Below are positions 37,923-47,519 of a stretch of DNA of 64,000 nucleotides, one piece after another. How positions within the stretch are numbered: position 1 is the first letter of the stretch; every line of letters starts with the position of its first letter. The position numbers and the translations under genes were made by a program. Below the pieces are notes generated by a model, which saw only the letters and a list, made by a program, of their open reading frames with translations, did no database searches and was not told the DNA's origin. The stretch is from Prevotella sp. MGM1 (GTDB taxonomy: Bacteria; Bacteroidota; Bacteroidia; Bacteroidales; Bacteroidaceae), in assembly GCF_002933775.1 (NCBI RefSeq), contig NZ_BEWV01000125.1, positions 32,090-96,089 of the forward strand, given 5' to 3'.

Positions 37923-39146
37923 ATGGACATTACCGAAAGATTCTTAAACTACACTAAATTCGACACGCAGTCGGCAGAAGACAGCACGAGCGTGCCAAGT
38001 ACATCGAAACAACTTGTTTTTGCCGAGTATCTAAAAAAAGAACTCGAAAACGAAGGGCTTGACGATGTCGAACTCGACGACAAAGGCTATATATATGCCA
38101 CCCTTAAATCAAACATAAAGGGCAAAGTGCCTACAATAGGATTTATCAGCCACTACGACACAAGCCCCGATTGCAGCGGCGCAGACATAAAACCAAGAAT
38201 AGTCAAAGACTACGACGGAGGCGACATCATGCTCTCGGAAGGCATAATCTCATCGCCGAATAAATTTCCCGAACTGCTCGCACACGTTGGAGAAGACCTT
38301 ATCGTGACCGACGGGCACACATTGCTCGGCGCTGACGACAAGGCCGGTATCGCTGAGATTATACAGGCCATGTGCTATCTCAGAGACCACAAGGAAATAA
38401 AGCACGGCGACATCCGGGTCGCATTCAATCCTGATGAGGAGATTGGCATGGGTGCCCACCATTTCGATGTGGAGAAGTTCGGCTGTGAATGGGCATATAC
38501 CATGGACGGTGGAGACATTGGAGACCTCGAATTCGAAAATTTCAATGCCGCATCGGCAAAAGTGAGCATAAAGGGCGTAAGCGTGCATCCCGGCTACGCC
38601 AAGGGCAAAATGATAAACGCCAACATGCTCGCCGCAGAGTTTGCGGCCATGCTTCCGGCCGACGAGACCCCTGAAACAACCGAGGGCTACCAGGGATTCT
38701 ATCATCTGCTGGGCATCAAGAGCAACATTGAGAGTGCCACGATGTCATATATCATACGTGACCACGACCGCCGGAAATTCGAGGCCCGCAAGGATTTCAT
38801 AATGGAATGCGTGGAGAAAATCAACGGAAAATACGGCGAAGGCACGGCAACGGCTGAGGTGAAAGACCAGTATTACAACATGAAGGAGAAGATAGATCCC
38901 AGCATGCACGTGATAGATCTTGTACTGAAAGCCATGCAGGAATGCGGAGTGGCTCCGAAAGTAGAACCGATAAGGGGCGGAACAGACGGTGCCCAGCTGT
39001 CATTCAAAGGTCTGCCATGCCCCAACATCTTTGCCGGAGGCGTCAACTTCCACGGTCCTTACGAGTTCGTGAGCATACAGTCCATGGAAAAAGCCATGGA
39101 GGTAATAGTCAAAATATGCGAGCTTACGGCCGGATATAACGACTGA
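37923..39146 (+). CDS. pepT: Peptidase T (tripeptide aminopeptidase)
   Basis: This 407-aa M20B zinc metallopeptidase removes the N-terminal residue from tripeptides in the cytoplasm. The N terminus [20 protein letters not shown] is typical. Metal and catalytic residues are visible in [11 protein letters not shown] (His-x-Asp), [13 protein letters not shown] (bridging Asp), [15 protein letters not shown] (catalytic Glu-Glu) and [10 protein letters not shown] (Asp). A C-terminal [23 protein letters not shown] carries the last metal histidine region (FHGPYEFV). The ATG at 37923 is preferred over an in-frame TTG five codons upstream. It is a single gene with a terminator after it. Confidence 0.96.
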   Translation: MDITERFLNYTKFDTQSAEDSTSVPSTSKQLVFAEYLKKELENEGLDDVELDDKGYIYATLKSNIKGKVPTIGFISHYDTSPDCSGADIKPRIVKDYDGGDIMLSEGIISSPNKFPELLAHVGEDLIVTDGHTLLGADDKAGIAEIIQAMCYLRDHKEIKHGDIRVAFNPDEEIGMGAHHFDVEKFGCEWAYTMDGGDIGDLEFENFNAASAKVSIKGVSVHPGYAKGKMINANMLAAEFAAMLPADETPETTEGYQGFYHLLGIKSNIESATMSYIIRDHDRRKFEARKDFIMECVEKINGKYGEGTATAEVKDQYYNMKEKIDPSMHVIDLVLKAMQECGVAPKVEPIRGGTDGAQLSFKGLPCPNIFAGGVNFHGPYEFVSIQSMEKAMEVIVKICELTAGYND

Positions 39147-39220
39147 TTATGTACACGAGCATGTGAGTTCTGACTTAATATAACGACAGATTACGCATCA
39201 GGCTTAATATCACCGAACTA

Positions 39221-39266
39221 AAACGAGCGTGCGGAAAACCATTTCCACACGCCCGTTGTTTTTTAT
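39221..39266 (+). terminator. Terminator after pepT
   Basis: AACGAGCGTGCGGAAA (39221-39236) pairs with TTTCCACACGCCCGTT with two mismatches, followed by a TTTTTT run. The IS remnant begins immediately after it. Confidence 0.75.
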
Positions 39267-39267
39267 C

Positions 39268-40260
39268 TTGACTTGAACTGAAAAAAGTTGACACTTTTGA
39301 GAGCAAAACTCAGAAGAGCCAATGAAAACCAATGTAAAGAAGAAGTTAGTCTCCTATAGAAGACCCCCAGACGGGACACTGGGGACGACAAGAGATAGAG
39401 CAGACTACATATCGCCACGATGATCAGGAAAAGATTTCCATCGTAAATGACTTTCTCCATGAGTGCCGTGATGCACAGGCGATTGTTGATAAATATCACA
39501 TCAGTAGCGTCATGACCTTATATTCGTGGATGGGAAGGGTAATGACTCAGACAGAAACGTTATCGTTGCAAGAACAAACCGAGGAAGATATGGCCGGGAA
39601 AAGCAAAGATGACCAGATCCGGGAACTCAAGGCACAGCTCAAGCAGGCACATAAGGAAGCCGAACTTGAGAAACTTCGTGCCCATGCCTACGACACGATG
39701 ATCAATCTTGCCGAGGAGACTTTCAACATTACCATAAGAAAAAAAAAAATCTGGCGCCAAACAGCAAGTCTGCTCCGTGAAGAGTCTCCGGAGCCTGCGC
39801 TGAAGACTCTACGCGGACTGTTTCGTTACAGCAGACAGTCATTCTATAACAGAATGGATGACAACGAATTTGCGGAAAACGCCATAGAGCCGTTGATTGT
39901 AGAGAAGGCTGAGGATTACCGCCAAGACAATCCCGGACTTGGATGCGCAAAGCTGTATCTGATTATCCGACGGATGTTTGGGTCGACGGGGTGTATGCCA
40001 GGACGTGACGCATTCATCGAACCGCTTCGTAAGAAAGGTCTCATGGTGCAGATAAAACGTCGTCGTCATTATAAAACCATCACTACCGCAAGTATGACAA
40101 TCCCATAAAGGAGATAGTACCTGTACGTCCCAACGAGATATGGGGCAGTGATATAACATACGTCGAGACCGATGAGAGTGTATGTTACATGTCGTTGATT
40201 ACAGATGCGTACTCACATAAGATCGTAGGCTGGGCAATCGGCCCGACACTTGAGACAATA
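39268..40260 (+). mobile_element. Truncated IS3-family element (left end only)
   Basis: The left end TTGACTTGAACTGAAAAAAG, continuing TTGACACTTT, resembles IS3/IS150-group termini. It is followed by a fused OrfA/OrfB-like coding region. No inverted copy of this end is found downstream. IS similarity stops near 40250-40270, where the sequence becomes the 3' part of a fecR gene on the other strand. The right boundary is therefore an estimate. The element is inactive: its coding region is frameshifted and its right end is missing. Confidence 0.75.
39350..40260 (+). pseudogene. Broken IS3-family transposase (OrfA-OrfB)
   Basis: The open frame carries an OrfA helix-turn-helix (AQAIVDKYHISSVMTLYSWM), a Lys/Glu/Leu coiled coil (ELKAQLKQAHKEAELEKLRA), and after an A-rich run (about 39730-39750) the OrfB start LFRYSRQSFYNR. 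That frame ends at 40108. The transposase continues in another frame from 40078: HHYRKYDNPIKEIVPVRPNE, then IWGSDITYVET with the first Asp of the DDE triad and AYSHKIVGWAIGPTLET. It then stops short, lacking the second Asp and the Glu. The nearest plausible start, ATG 39322, lies in a different frame with stops before 39350 in the main frame, so a 5' frameshift is also likely. Confidence 0.8.
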
Positions 40261-40845
40261 TATCCGTTGCAGGCACCGGGAGTGAGCACAAGACTTCCGA
40301 CATGCGCAGCCGATGACATGCGTACACGCCCCTCGGCAAGCACAAGTGCGGCGTCTGACGGTGAATAGGCACATGCAGAGAATGACGTGCCGAGAACGGA
40401 CACGGAATAGTAATCGGTAGTGACGATGAACGGATGACGGCTGTCTTTCGCCACATCGAAATAGGCCTCACAGCTGAGCCGCACCTTGCGCCGTGCGCCG
40501 ATAAAGCGGTTTGGAAATTCAAGGACACTCTCACCATTGAGCCACACACGGGTGCCGTCGGCCAGAGTAACATCCGCACACTCACCGCGCGGGGTCTTCA
40601 TAGCCATCATCATATAGTCTGCAGAAGACGGCAAGGCTTTCATGAACGACACGCTGTTGCCTTTCACCTCGTACTTATCGCCGTCGGCATCTGTCAGCTC
40701 CATGCTTCCGGTATTCTCTTCGTGCCTGATGACCTCAGCATACCTATGCCCATCGTTGCGGTTTCCGAGCACCAACACAAAGGCAAGGACACACGCCGCC
40801 ACGGCCACCGCCGACCATATAAAGTATGAGGACAGCCCCGTACGC
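40250..40845 (-). pseudogene. FecR-type anti-sigma factor, truncated at both ends
   Basis: The frame reads a membrane helix (AVAACVLAFVLVLG), then the periplasmic FecR domain: TPRGECADVTLADGTRVWLN, GESVLEFPNRF, RRKVRLSCEAYFDVA and ALVLAEGRV. Intact FecR proteins have about 80 residues before the helix and a longer C terminus. Here the N-terminal domain is missing and the upstream frame runs into a stop near 40850. The C terminus runs after LTPGACNGYIV into IS-derived sequence and ends at 40185. No convincing start codon precedes the helix. It normally relays outer membrane TonB-receptor signals to an ECF sigma. Confidence 0.8.
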
Positions 40846-41151
40846 CGCTTTTTCGCCCGTACCGCTCATCACGGCATGCATACTGCCCCACTCCTCACCG
40901 TCATCAGACTCCAAGGTGTCGAGGACTCCGGCGGCCACCGTGTTGCCGGCTGTTTTAATGCGCCTGAGTTCTGACAAGGCCTTGTTACGCACGCAAGTAT
41001 ATAGATAGCAGCGGGCTTTCAATGCGTCTATACATCTGCGGTTGCTCCATACGGAAGCGAATCCATCGCTCACCGTGTCGCGGCATAAATCGTCTTCATC
41101 GAGCATCCGGCGCGCAAAGAAATAGCACCGCAAATACTCTTCACGGAACAT
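40846..41151 (-). pseudogene. ECF sigma factor fragment (region 2 only)
   Basis: MFREEYLRCYFFARRMLDED, DLCRDTVSDGFASVW and CYLYTCVRNKALSELRRIK match ECF sigma region 2. The following helix-turn-helix region 4 is absent. The frame passes into a short acidic stretch and then, out of frame, into the membrane helix of the fecR remnant. About 500-700 bases must have been deleted across the sigma 3' end and fecR 5' end. Upstream of the ATG the same frame gives KEFET, which suits an ECF N terminus, while the ATG at the kefB-like stop (MDTLG) is in another frame. A further 5' frameshift is therefore possible. Confidence 0.75.
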
Positions 41152-41186
41152 CGTCTCAAATTCCTTTGCCCCAGTGTGTCCATCGC

Positions 41187-43442
41187 CTATGCTTCAGTCA
41201 ACTCATTGAGCGATATCTCCTCACCGACAACCCATATTATGTCGCCCTTTCCAAACCTATATCCCGGCTCTATCTGCGAGAGAGTCTCCTCGCCTTCCTC
41301 CAATCCGACTACCATACAGTTATACTTGTCGCGTATGCCGCTTTCCCCGAGGGTCTTGCCTACAAACGGGCTTTTCCCGGTTATCACCATCTGGCGCAGC
41401 TTCATCTCACGTTTCTCAAATTCAAGGTCATCTCCATATACCTCGTCTTGAAGCGCACGGTTCATGCTCGTGAGCTGGTCGTCACTGCCTACGACACGTA
41501 TCCTGTCGGCAGGAAAAATGACAGCATCTCCCGCCGGGATGTTCAAACGTCTGTTGGCCCGCAGTATGCTGCTGACATGGACACCATATTTGTTTCTCAA
41601 TCCCAGTTCACTCAGGGTCTTGCCTGCCCACAGCGAGTCGGCCGGCACGTCAAGGTCTACCATGTGGATATCTCTGTCGAGCAGATGACCTTCGTACAAA
41701 GGACGCTTACGGCCGTGCACCTGAGCCTCTATGTCGCGCGAACGCAGGTTATTCACAAACATGCGTTCCAGCTTAATGCTGCTGTGCTTCAACCGTCTCG
41801 ACAGTACCATCACGATGACAAGCGCCACCGCTATGCTCACAATCAATGCCCCGGTGAAACGGCTCAGGTAGTTTATCACATAGAAAATAAAAGAGCACGC
41901 TATCACAATTCGCACGATGACAGTGAATATGAGCGGCAGGTGATTAAGCCTGCTGTCGCTCCACAGAGCCTTGAACTCATCGCTCCTGTTCTTCTTCATT
42001 ATCATGGCACGCAGAAACGGTGATATGACAAGGATGGTGAGAGCGCCGCAAACGAAATCAACCGTATGGTGCCAGTCGGTAAACATGTGTCGGACGAACG
42101 GCAGGAACAACGTGAGCATGATGAATATCATCGCAAAAGACAATATAGAATATATCACGGTGTTCACCGTCAGTTGAGTCAACAGCGACTTCCACTTGTT
42201 CTTTGATGCCGAGGCCGACGGGTGACTGAGCGTTATGTGGTTCAGCGCCACTATGACCTTTGACGGCAACCGCCTCTCCATGACCGAATACCACGGACCG
42301 GCGGCACGCATCATATATGGCGTAAGGAAAGTGGTAATCACCGATACGGCCACAACCACAGGATAAAGGAAGTCGCTGATCACTCCGAGCGACAGACCGA
42401 GAGAGGCTATTATGAAAGCGAACTCACCAATCTGAGCCATCGAGAAACCGCACTTGATTGCCGTTTTTAGCGGCTGTCCTCCGAGAAGATAACCGAACGA
42501 TCCGAAAACGGCCTGACCTATAAGTATCGTCATCACGATAGCAACCACCGGCAGGGCGTAATCCACAACTATTCTCGGTTCCACAAGCATTCCCACCGAC
42601 ACGAAAAAGACTGCTCCGAAGAGATTTTTCACCGGCTCGACAAGTTTTATTATCTTGTCTGCCTCAACAGTCTCGGCAAGTATGCTGCCCATGACAAACG
42701 CTCCGAAAGCGCTGCTGAAACCCACCTGAGTGGAGACAACTGCCATCAAACAGCACAAGCCGAGAGCCACGATGAGCAGCGTTTCATCATTTATAAGCTT
42801 ACGGACACGACGCAGGAATATAGGAATAAGGAAAATCCCGACCACAAACCAGAGTATAAGGAAGAAACCGATACTTATCACACTGCGTAGCATCTGACCT
42901 CCGTCGGGACTGCTTCCGCCTGCAACAGCCGCCAGCATGACCATCATTACGATTGCAAGCACGTCTTCAAGTATGAGAACACTCATCACAAGACCGGCAA
43001 AATGCTGCTGTCTCAGACCGAGGTCATCGAACGCTTTGTATATAATGGTGGTTGAACTCATGGCCAGCATACCGCCAAGAAAGATGCAATCCATCTGCCG
43101 CCATCCGAAAAGATTGCCCACGGTGATACCCATCATCATCATACAGAAGATGATGGTGCAGGCCGCTATCACGGGAGCGGCACCCATTTTAAGTATCTTC
43201 TTGAAGGAAAAATCAAGCCCGAGCGAGAATAAAAGAAAGATGACACCTATGTCGGCCCAGGTCTTTACATCCGCACTATCCACCACAGACATGATATACG
43301 GCATGTGAGGACTTACCAGAAAGCCTGCCACAATGTAGCCAAGCACCAACGGTTGCCGTAATTTCTTGAAAATAAGTGTCACTGTTCCCGCCACTATGAG
43401 AATAAGAGCGAGATCTTTTACTAACGCTGGTAACTCTGCCAT
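41187..43442 (-). CDS. CPA2 cation:proton antiporter with two C-terminal RCK_C domains
   Basis: This 751-aa monovalent cation/proton antiporter is of the KefB/RosB type. Residues 1-380 contain about twelve membrane segments, with LGYIVAGFLVSPH, the CPA2 LLFSLGLDFSF segment, GGMLAMSSTTIIYKAF and SAFGAFVMGSILAE. A second hydrophobic region with about four helices follows (about 420-540). Two TrkA-C-like regulatory domains follow at about 590-670 (LWAGKTLSELGLRNKYGVHV) and 680-748 (PFVGKTLGESGIRDKYNCMV). No NAD-binding TrkA-N domain is visible. It probably exchanges K+ or Na+ for H+ at the inner membrane. Confidence 0.88.
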   Translation of the reverse strand: MAELPALVKDLALILIVAGTVTLIFKKLRQPLVLGYIVAGFLVSPHMPYIMSVVDSADVKTWADIGVIFLLFSLGLDFSFKKILKMGAAPVIAACTIIFCMMMMGITVGNLFGWRQMDCIFLGGMLAMSSTTIIYKAFDDLGLRQQHFAGLVMSVLILEDVLAIVMMVMLAAVAGGSSPDGGQMLRSVISIGFFLILWFVVGIFLIPIFLRRVRKLINDETLLIVALGLCCLMAVVSTQVGFSSAFGAFVMGSILAETVEADKIIKLVEPVKNLFGAVFFVSVGMLVEPRIVVDYALPVVAIVMTILIGQAVFGSFGYLLGGQPLKTAIKCGFSMAQIGEFAFIIASLGLSLGVISDFLYPVVVAVSVITTFLTPYMMRAAGPWYSVMERRLPSKVIVALNHITLSHPSASASKNKWKSLLTQLTVNTVIYSILSFAMIFIMLTLFLPFVRHMFTDWHHTVDFVCGALTILVISPFLRAMIMKKNRSDEFKALWSDSRLNHLPLIFTVIVRIVIACSFIFYVINYLSRFTGALIVSIAVALVIVMVLSRRLKHSSIKLERMFVNNLRSRDIEAQVHGRKRPLYEGHLLDRDIHMVDLDVPADSLWAGKTLSELGLRNKYGVHVSSILRANRRLNIPAGDAVIFPADRIRVVGSDDQLTSMNRALQDEVYGDDLEFEKREMKLRQMVITGKSPFVGKTLGESGIRDKYNCMVVGLEEGEETLSQIEPGYRFGKGDIIWVVGEEISLNELTEA

Positions 43443-43525
43443 GGAATGTATTATATTATTTTATGGATCACCCGACAGGGAAAACAAGTATGCTTGGATG
43501 CCCGGAACGCATACGGATACAGTCT

Positions 43526-46435
43526 TTAATACCACCGCACGGAATTACTGTAACTGCTGCGTTTGTCGTATTTCAAGGCATCAGTAAGCGTGGCGGCATT
43601 GCAGCGGAACGAGAAGTTGTAACTCGTATATGGCGCAAGCACCACCGAACACGACATGTTGAAACAGTGTAAATCACGGTTCAGTGACGCCGTTGTCATC
43701 GAAATCTTCTTGTTCTCAAAGTCATAACCCGACGAGAAACTGATGTTCCACCCGTCACTTATCCGCACATTACCGCTGAAGTTGAGCGTCTGCATGAACG
43801 AATAGGGATACCGCATCCTGTCATAGTCGAACTTTCCGCCCGTATCTTCGCGCATGGATATTCCGTAACCGAAACTCAACGACCAGGGCATGCTGAAATC
43901 CATATATCCGTCTTCGTCTGTCTCGGCCTTTCCGGCGTTCTCCTTCCGTGCGCCGTTACGAGCCTTTTGCAGTGTCTTGTCCTCGTTGGTCTCACGGTCG
44001 AAATAGTCATCCTCATCATCGGTGTCATAATCGCTGCCCGCATCATTCTTGTCCACACGCTCACCACGCAACCATTTGAAGAAGTTTGCCACCTTCTTAT
44101 TATCCAACGTGTACGATATATTCTGAGACATGCCCTGAAACCGTCCGAACTTTCCCTGACTATACCTCGTGGTACGGTTGCTGACGCGGGGCCGCCCCTT
44201 ATCGTCCAGTTCATAAGCGTATGTGGCGAAGACGGCATTCATATTGAAAGTATAGCTCTTTGTCAGTTTAAGCCGCAGACGGGTACTCAGATCGCTCCAC
44301 GGTCTTATGTCGGTAGCCATATTATATGACATGCTTGCTCCTAGCTCATCGATGATGCTGATCTTCTTCACTCCGGTGGAATCCTTGTCGCTTCTTATCT
44401 TCATCTCTATGTTGTTGGAGATGTCCATCGATATGCTTCCGGTCTTTCCTCTGCCGGGAACACCATAGAGTCCGTTTGAATATGGCGAATATTCGACTAT
44501 GGACACATTTCCCTCGGAATCCGTTTTCTGGTATGTGTCGTAATATCCGTAACGTTTGGTGCTGAAATCGGGAGAATAGTTGAAACTCACTTGCGGCGTG
44601 AAGACGTGACGGATGGCTATTACTTTGTCACCGAACAACTTTTTCCACGGCACAAACATACCATAGAGCTTTGTCGATGCGCTCACACTCATGCGCCAAT
44701 CGTAGATATTGTAGAAACCGTCTATGGTGTCGGTCACCTCCCGTTGCCTCGTCTCGTCCCACGAACGCATTATCTTGTTGGTATACATTCTGTCGGTGAA
44801 GTTTATCGACGGGTTGATGTTCAGATAGTTGAAGAGCGTGAAGTTACCACTGATCGGTATGTTGTGCTGCATTCCGTTACGCCAGTCGCGTGTCAGTTTC
44901 GAGTGTAGCAGCTTGTCTTCTTTCGTTGTTATCGAGTTGCTCAGATGTCCGGTATAGCTCAACGAAATCTTCTCATACCACCGCTGCTTGCCCGCCATCT
45001 TCTTCCTTTTAAATGGATAGAAACGGCTTATGGATATGTTTACATCTGGAAGAGTCAGCGCAATGGTGGAGTCTATCATGCTCTGGTTGAGGTTCATCGT
45101 CGTACTGAGCGTCATGCCGATACTCGAAAAAGTGTTGGTCATGCTCACGGATGACGTTCGTGTGCTCTGAGTGTAACTCTGAGGGTTGTACATGCTCGTG
45201 AGGTTGTTGCGCTCATAACTGCTCGTGGCGAAGTTCACGCTTGCCGAAAGCGTGCGGAACGGATTGGCTTTCGTGTCCTGACGGTGGCTCCACTGTATCT
45301 TGAAACTCGTCTGCTTGGAATAGTCGGGCATGTTCTTCTCACCGTTTATCGTGTTCTGATAGCTGGCAAAGAAACTTCCGCTATACCTGTAACGTTTCCT
45401 GTAATTAGACGCTGCCGACAATCCCCACGAGCCCTTGGTGTATATCTCACCTATCAGTTTTAAGTCCACCATGTCGTTGATGGCAAAGTAATAACCGCCG
45501 TCGCGCAGATAAAAACCACGCTCGGTCTCATCACCGTAAGTCGGCATGATAAGTCCGCTCGAATAACTCTTGGTAAACGGGAAGAATCCATAAGGTATGG
45601 CGAGGGGCAACGGTACATCGGCCACAACAAGATATGCAGGCCCGAAAGTGGCATCCTTGCCCGGCCGCACCTTTGCTCTCGACATGGCTATGTAAAAATC
45701 CGGATGCGGCTTGTCGCATGTGGTATACCGGCCATGCTGCAAGAACAGTTCGCCGTCAGAGTTACGCTTCGACAGCTCACTTGTCAGATATCCGTCTTCC
45801 TGCTGAGTATACACATCGCTTATCAATCCTTTCTTTGTCTTGAAGTTGAAAGCCATGGTATCGCTCTCATACTTGTCACTGCCCATCGAGAACACCGGGG
45901 TACCGAACACCGCTCCCGTAGAGTCTTTAGCTCCCGTGGCATGCACCAAGCTGCTGTCCATGTTCATGTATATCCGGTCGCTCTTTAGATCCATGTCCTG
46001 ATAAAGCACGTGAGAGTCGCCGAACAGGTAGGCTATTCCTGTACCTGCCTCGTATACGACAGAGTCTTCCGCAGAGTACGTCACGGGAGAGTCTATACCG
46101 TTCTTTCTCGCCCTGTTAGCGCTGTCAAGCGCCAGCGAATCGTCTATAGCCCTATTGTGATGATATATCGCAAGTTGCAGCGAGTCCATCGTGGTAGTAT
46201 CCGGTCCGTCATGCAAAGGTGTCACAACGGTGTCCGCCGTCAGCGTGTCCAAGCCCGTACTGTCAACGGCCGCCACTGCCATCACGCTGTCTTTCACGGC
46301 TTTTCCGGCTTCCACAATCATGGAATCAGACACGGCCGTGCTCTTCACCTCGTCATTGAAAAGCACTAAAGGTGCCTCCGCCATCACAAATATGAAAGCG
46401 AAAAACATCAAAAAAGTCAACGTCTTTTTTCTCAC
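43526..46435 (-). CDS. LptD-like outer membrane LPS-assembly protein
   Basis: This 969-aa protein has a signal sequence (RKKTLTFLMFFAFIFVMAEA), a variable Ser/Asp/Val-rich region to about residue 125, an OstA-like beta-jellyroll (about 130-260: AEDSVVYEAGTGIAYLFGDS) and a C-terminal beta-barrel of alternating aromatic strands to the end. It matches the Bacteroidota LptD-like family that inserts lipopolysaccharide in the outer leaflet. The frame opens with GTG at 46435 directly after a -7 box, and an ATG nine codons on (46408) is the alternative start. Two conserved family features, late cysteines and a closing aromatic residue (SVRWY end), are present. Confidence 0.82.
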   Translation of the reverse strand: MRKKTLTFLMFFAFIFVMAEAPLVLFNDEVKSTAVSDSMIVEAGKAVKDSVMAVAAVDSTGLDTLTADTVVTPLHDGPDTTTMDSLQLAIYHHNRAIDDSLALDSANRARKNGIDSPVTYSAEDSVVYEAGTGIAYLFGDSHVLYQDMDLKSDRIYMNMDSSLVHATGAKDSTGAVFGTPVFSMGSDKYESDTMAFNFKTKKGLISDVYTQQEDGYLTSELSKRNSDGELFLQHGRYTTCDKPHPDFYIAMSRAKVRPGKDATFGPAYLVVADVPLPLAIPYGFFPFTKSYSSGLIMPTYGDETERGFYLRDGGYYFAINDMVDLKLIGEIYTKGSWGLSAASNYRKRYRYSGSFFASYQNTINGEKNMPDYSKQTSFKIQWSHRQDTKANPFRTLSASVNFATSSYERNNLTSMYNPQSYTQSTRTSSVSMTNTFSSIGMTLSTTMNLNQSMIDSTIALTLPDVNISISRFYPFKRKKMAGKQRWYEKISLSYTGHLSNSITTKEDKLLHSKLTRDWRNGMQHNIPISGNFTLFNYLNINPSINFTDRMYTNKIMRSWDETRQREVTDTIDGFYNIYDWRMSVSASTKLYGMFVPWKKLFGDKVIAIRHVFTPQVSFNYSPDFSTKRYGYYDTYQKTDSEGNVSIVEYSPYSNGLYGVPGRGKTGSISMDISNNIEMKIRSDKDSTGVKKISIIDELGASMSYNMATDIRPWSDLSTRLRLKLTKSYTFNMNAVFATYAYELDDKGRPRVSNRTTRYSQGKFGRFQGMSQNISYTLDNKKVANFFKWLRGERVDKNDAGSDYDTDDEDDYFDRETNEDKTLQKARNGARKENAGKAETDEDGYMDFSMPWSLSFGYGISMREDTGGKFDYDRMRYPYSFMQTLNFSGNVRISDGWNISFSSGYDFENKKISMTTASLNRDLHCFNMSCSVVLAPYTSYNFSFRCNAATLTDALKYDKRSSYSNSVRWY

Positions 46436-46440
46436 GGGTG

Positions 46441-46448
46441 CAAAAGTA
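46441..46448 (-). promoter_or_regulatory. -7 box abutting the LptD-like gene
   Basis: TACTTTTG on the minus strand (46448-46441) ends five bases before the GTG start at 46435. Transcription starting five to eight bases downstream would give an almost leaderless mRNA. No clear -33 box is seen. Confidence 0.5.
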
Positions 46449-46526
46449 CGTATAAAATAGTTAAAAACGCCCGGCTTTCAAATATTTAACGTTAGGTCCG
46501 CTCAATTTAATACGATGCCGAAGCTT

Positions 46527-47519
46527 TCACTTATTGGCGGATCCGGACACCTTGATGCAAACCGGCCCGCCACCGGGGTTGAAGTCTATCAAACTGCTGT
46601 CACCCCTAACAATAACATCGAGATTCCGGCCATCCTGCCGGGCCGATACCACAACCCTGCCGACTATCATCGTCAAAGGCTCGCTGAATATCTCACGGTC
46701 TAACGGAAGCGACGGCCGAACAGTGATCTCATCACCCCTCTCCCTCACTTTCAGCCTGACGGCGTCACGCTCTTTTACGTATGCTGAAACATCGTGAAAC
46801 GTACCTACCCAAACGCTGTCCCGCAGTGAGCCCACATACGCCAGGTGGTTCCACAATATCCGCGGATCGCTGAAATGGTCATAGCCATAACTTATACCAT
46901 GCGTCATTCCCACGCCCCACTTGCGGTCTCTGATCAGCAGTGCGACCCAGTTTCGAAGCCAGGCCTCGTCCCGTTTAGAACCGATGCTCACCTGTTCAAC
47001 ACGCGAACCGACACGCCCGAACTCGCAATACTTCACTTTCTCCGGACTTTTTGCGTTGCCCGGATAGAAATATGTTCTCGGAAAACGGCCGGTATGCTTC
47101 CATATCACTGTGTCGTTGTGCTGCACCTCATAGCGCAGTGCCTCGCCTTCCAGTCTGTTCACATTCACATGCGCCCACCCGTGCGATGTTATCTCATGCC
47201 CGGCATCGCTCATCTCACGCAACATTTTCCACGTCATGCGGGGCTTTTCCCTGACGAGGACATCCGACGTGTCGCCGGCGGCAATCAACTGTTCGTAACG
47301 GTCTGTTATCTTTCCGTTGACACAGAACGTCCCCTTAATACCGTATTCATTCAATCGTGGATACAGTTCGGTGTAGTGTTCGAGCAGTCCGTCATCAAAC
47401 GTATAGCTTACAGCAGCCGGCCTGTCTCCCTTAAACTTTGCTACCGCCACCTCTGTCTGCGCCTGCAAGCATGCGGCACATGGAAACATTATATTTACAA
47501 GTAGATATCTTGGTTTCAT
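46527..47519 (-). CDS. Secreted polysaccharide deacetylase (NodB fold)
   Basis: This 330-aa carbohydrate esterase family 4-type protein starts at ATG 47519 (MKPRYLLVNIMFPCAACLQAQ, a signal peptide with possible processing after AQA). NodB motif 1 is SYTFDDG (catalytic Asp and metal Asp), and motif 2 is SHGWAHVNV (H-x3-H metal site). Motif 3 is RTYFYPGNAK. The C-terminal ~90 residues form a beta domain. It removes N- or O-acetyl groups from a surface or dietary glycan. A longer open frame upstream lacks signal-peptide character and is rejected. The LptD-like gene follows on the same strand. Confidence 0.85.
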   Translation of the reverse strand: MKPRYLLVNIMFPCAACLQAQTEVAVAKFKGDRPAAVSYTFDDGLLEHYTELYPRLNEYGIKGTFCVNGKITDRYEQLIAAGDTSDVLVREKPRMTWKMLREMSDAGHEITSHGWAHVNVNRLEGEALRYEVQHNDTVIWKHTGRFPRTYFYPGNAKSPEKVKYCEFGRVGSRVEQVSIGSKRDEAWLRNWVALLIRDRKWGVGMTHGISYGYDHFSDPRILWNHLAYVGSLRDSVWVGTFHDVSAYVKERDAVRLKVRERGDEITVRPSLPLDREIFSEPLTMIVGRVVVSARQDGRNLDVIVRGDSSLIDFNPGGGPVCIKVSGSANK

